64,000 nucleotides of DNA, from assembly GCA_023333565.1 (NCBI GenBank), contig JAJKFH010002486.1, forward strand, positions 1 to 64,000, written 5' to 3'. The translations under genes were made by a program, and so were the position numbers. The notes beneath the pieces were generated by a model that saw only the letters and a program-made list of their open reading frames with translations, ran no database searches and was not told the origin of the DNA. This document shows positions 61,801 through 64,000 of this stretch, in pieces. Numbering within the stretch: the first letter of the stretch is position 1; each line of letters starts with the position of its first letter. This DNA comes from Puffinus mauretanicus (Eukaryota; Chordata; Aves; Procellariiformes; Procellariidae).

Positions 61801-63919
61801 CAACTATTTTAATCCAATGGAGTGCCTGGAAGGTTATTGTAAACTTTGATGGCTAACTGTTAACAAAATGTTCCCTAAACCTGATTGTACCTGAAATTGG
61901 CCAAAGGGAACTTAACACATAAAAGAAATGCAGGGACATGACAGGAGGTGCTGGGTTACTCGTGGAAGCCATTCACCGAGCAGCAAAATCACAATGGCTG
62001 GAAATTCTTGCAAACCTGCATGTGCTTAATGTAAAAGGTAGCATCAACTTCTAAGTAAACCCAAAAAAACTGTGGTTCAGATTTCCATTTACAGACAACC
62101 AGCAAAAAACCAGACTGTGGCTAAAAAACCATTATAAACCACAGCTAACTAACCAATTCTCCACAGTGCACTGCACTCTCTGAGGCCTTAAATGATTACC
62201 AACTCTAGGAAATGTGTGGACAGTTAATAGAAACTTTGTGATGGTTGACAGGCATTATATACCATAAGTTTACAAGTTCACAGCAATTTTTCAGAAGATG
62301 ATGAAATGGTTTCCTGAGTTTTCAGTGTTTATTTAGCGCTGGAACTGTAAGGATATATTGCAAAAAGAAAGTCTGGCAAAGTATGTAACTTAAGTTATGA
62401 GTCCCATGCTCCTCAACAGCTAAGCTCCAAGCGACCTCAATGCCCTTCTGTCTGAATTTGTGTTTAGTTCACATACTTGAGAGCTCCTTGAAATGTTTCA
62501 TATCCTAAATAAAGTCTTTTCAGCTTCAGAAAACATATTAGTTGTCACCAAAACAGGGATTTTATGAGACAAAACTTAGTCACAAGAAGGATTTTTATTG
62601 GGGATGGAAAGGAGATCTGTGTGCAATTTACATTGTCTTTTGTTAATGTCTCCTCCACCCCACTTTTTTACCTTTCTGGCAATGAAAAAAAAGCTGAGAC
62701 CAGAATGTCCTGCAGTAGCTTCTGAATATGGAAGCCCGTAGTGATCTTTCCACATATTTTTGAAATGAAGAAAACTGCTCATCATCGAGTTAGTTTGTAA
62801 TCTTCAAAAGTGCTTTCTGAAGTCTTTACCAAGGAAACATCATTAAAATTCAATACACAACTCACTCATCTAATTTGTCCCCAAGTGTGCTGTGTATCTG
62901 CTGTTCTGGATAAATGAAAGTGTTTCAGTTCTTCAAAGAATCAACTTTGAAAAACACAGGACCAGTTGGCCAAGACTGGAAATATTGCTGTGGTTTAAAG
63001 AGATTAAGGGTATAAAACCTGTTTTTTCTTTAAGTAGCTCAGCTTCAAATGATGGTGACACTCTACAGGGTGCATGCAAATATAAGAGATAGTAAAACTA
63101 CCATCAGGAAAATGATGTTCCTTTTCATATGCAGATTCCCAACCTTAACGTGGCCTTTTAATTAGCTTGATTATAGTGGTACTTACTTGCTAGAGCCTCA
63201 GTGCTGTAATTTAAGAAACTGACTGTGTGTTCATTATAAATTTCTATTTTCAAAGATTTATAAATAAAGCTAAGCAGCAGCAACCACAACAACAATAAAA
63301 GATAAATTTACTTGGAAAGTGTGATGAGAGAAATATCACTTAGGGATATTTCCAAACTTGGCAGCTCAGACTTAACTTCAGCTTGGCAAAGTTAAGAATT
63401 GTGCATGGTACAGAGGAGTTCTTCCAGCTTTGAAGGTCTTATAGCATCTGGGCTGTTCAACATAGGAAATACTTAAGCAAAACATAACACCAATGTATAG
63501 AAACAATGTAATTGGTATAAATGAAAAGGTGGTTTGAGAAACAGAGCTTGCCGTGTGTTGAAAGAGTTGGAGTAGAACTGGTAAATTTTTCTAAATGCTG
63601 TACTGAGGAAACTATTTTTTTGTATTTGTGGATTGTCAGTCTGTTACTCATGAGGACATTATTGTCAAAAATGTGTTTAAATAAATTCACGTACGACAAT
63701 CTTGCAAGCACCTGGGGAACTACATATGTACACTTAGTACAGGTGAAGAAGACACAGTTAGCAGGGTTGGCTCAAAGGCAAAATTCAGTTTTGCAGTTAC
63801 AGCAAAAGGGATTTCAGTGGGAAAAGAATTTGGGAGCAGGACTGGGACGAATCTGCAGGAGTTTCAGAAGGTGAAGATGAATGAGGAGGGCTGGCAGAGA
63901 TAAAGAAGATTTTCAGGAT

Positions 63920-64000
63920 TGTCATGGTTTAAGCCCAGCCAGCAACTAAGCCCCACACAACCACTCACTCACTCCCCCTGGGTGGGATGGGGGAGAGAAT
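63920..64000 (-). mobile_element. LTR end cut by the window edge
   Basis: From TGTCATGG at 63,920 to the last base the sequence matches the left end of the 16,250 LTR with about seven differences in 81 bases, including CAACTAAGCCCCACACA and GGGATGGGGGAGAGAAT. It is therefore the U5 end of a second copy of the same family, with sense on the minus strand. The five bases before it are AGGAT, so its target duplication, if present, should reappear as AGGAT after the other end beyond this window. Whether it is a solo LTR or part of a provirus cannot be told here. Confidence 0.88.

Larger units (their letters stand above)
49751..63919. other. Long unique AT-rich stretch, no gene seen
   Basis: About 14 kb with no recognised transposon and no credible protein-coding gene. 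It holds poly-T at 50,866-50,880, an 11-base T run at 61,497-61,507, a 40-bp-period duplication at 55,471-55,532, and a small palindrome plus octamer repeat at 58,800-58,828. Splice-bounded segments at 50,961-50,992 (plus) and 56,653-56,698 (minus) are weak exon candidates, treated in the findings. The 129-codon ORF at 57,343-57,732 has no domain signature. The stretch could be intergenic or intronic. Confidence 0.5.

Noticed and set aside
16250..64000. The LTRs at 16,250 and 63,920 as the two ends of one provirus.
   Set aside because: They are nearly 48 kb apart, far longer than a provirus. The first has its own target duplication at both ends, and no retroviral gene lies between them.
1..64000. 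CRISPR arrays, tRNA or rRNA genes, bacterial operons or phage features.
   Set aside because: No regularly spaced repeats, cloverleaf-like or rRNA-like sequence was noticed, and all recognised elements are those of a vertebrate nuclear genome.

Overview
The window looks like non-coding nuclear DNA from a bird. The evidence is five truncated CR1 LINE copies, four of which end in the avian/reptilian ATTCTATG octamer repeat or its reverse complement, plus three LTRs of an endogenous-retrovirus family I know only from bird genomes. The background is AT-rich and stop-dense on both strands. No complete host gene is visible, and I see no rRNA, tRNA, CRISPR array, operon or bacterial-type feature. The species cannot be named from this sequence.

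Layout. Positions 1-16.2 kb are unique AT-rich sequence with several poly-T tracts, a 25-bp direct repeat at 8.75 kb and one minus-strand segment at 9,431-9,542 that looks like a real internal exon: branch point, pyrimidine tract, AG, an open frame encoding a membrane helix, and a strong donor. A solo LTR with a 5-bp target duplication lies at 16,250-16,844; it keeps a TATA box, a perfect CRE and a poly(A) signal in the minus sense. From 21.9 to 24.0 kb there is an old plus-strand CR1 that begins in the ORF1 SGNH esterase and has lost its whole reverse transcriptase (RT) by internal deletion. At 25,192-25,407 a second, short solo LTR of related sequence faces the other way, next to a possible relic of an older CR1/L3-type RT. 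CR1 3' fragments follow at 36.0-36.7 kb and 40.4-41.5 kb (plus strand), then two more at 46.7-47.9 kb and 48.5-49.8 kb (minus strand). The rest is unique sequence, and the window ends inside a third LTR that starts at 63,920.

The recognised coding sequence is all LINE debris: endonuclease, RT and C-terminal domain of CR1 ORF2, each copy disabled by 5' truncation, deletion, frameshift or an active-site change. The copies are independent insertions and do not form a system. If the 9.4-kb exon is real, much of the window may be introns of a minus-strand membrane-protein gene that I could not identify. I found no convincing new biological system. The points most worth a second look are the candidate membrane exon, the CRE/TATA-bearing solo LTR, and the two CR1 copies with independent RT-removing deletions, one of which is joined in frame.
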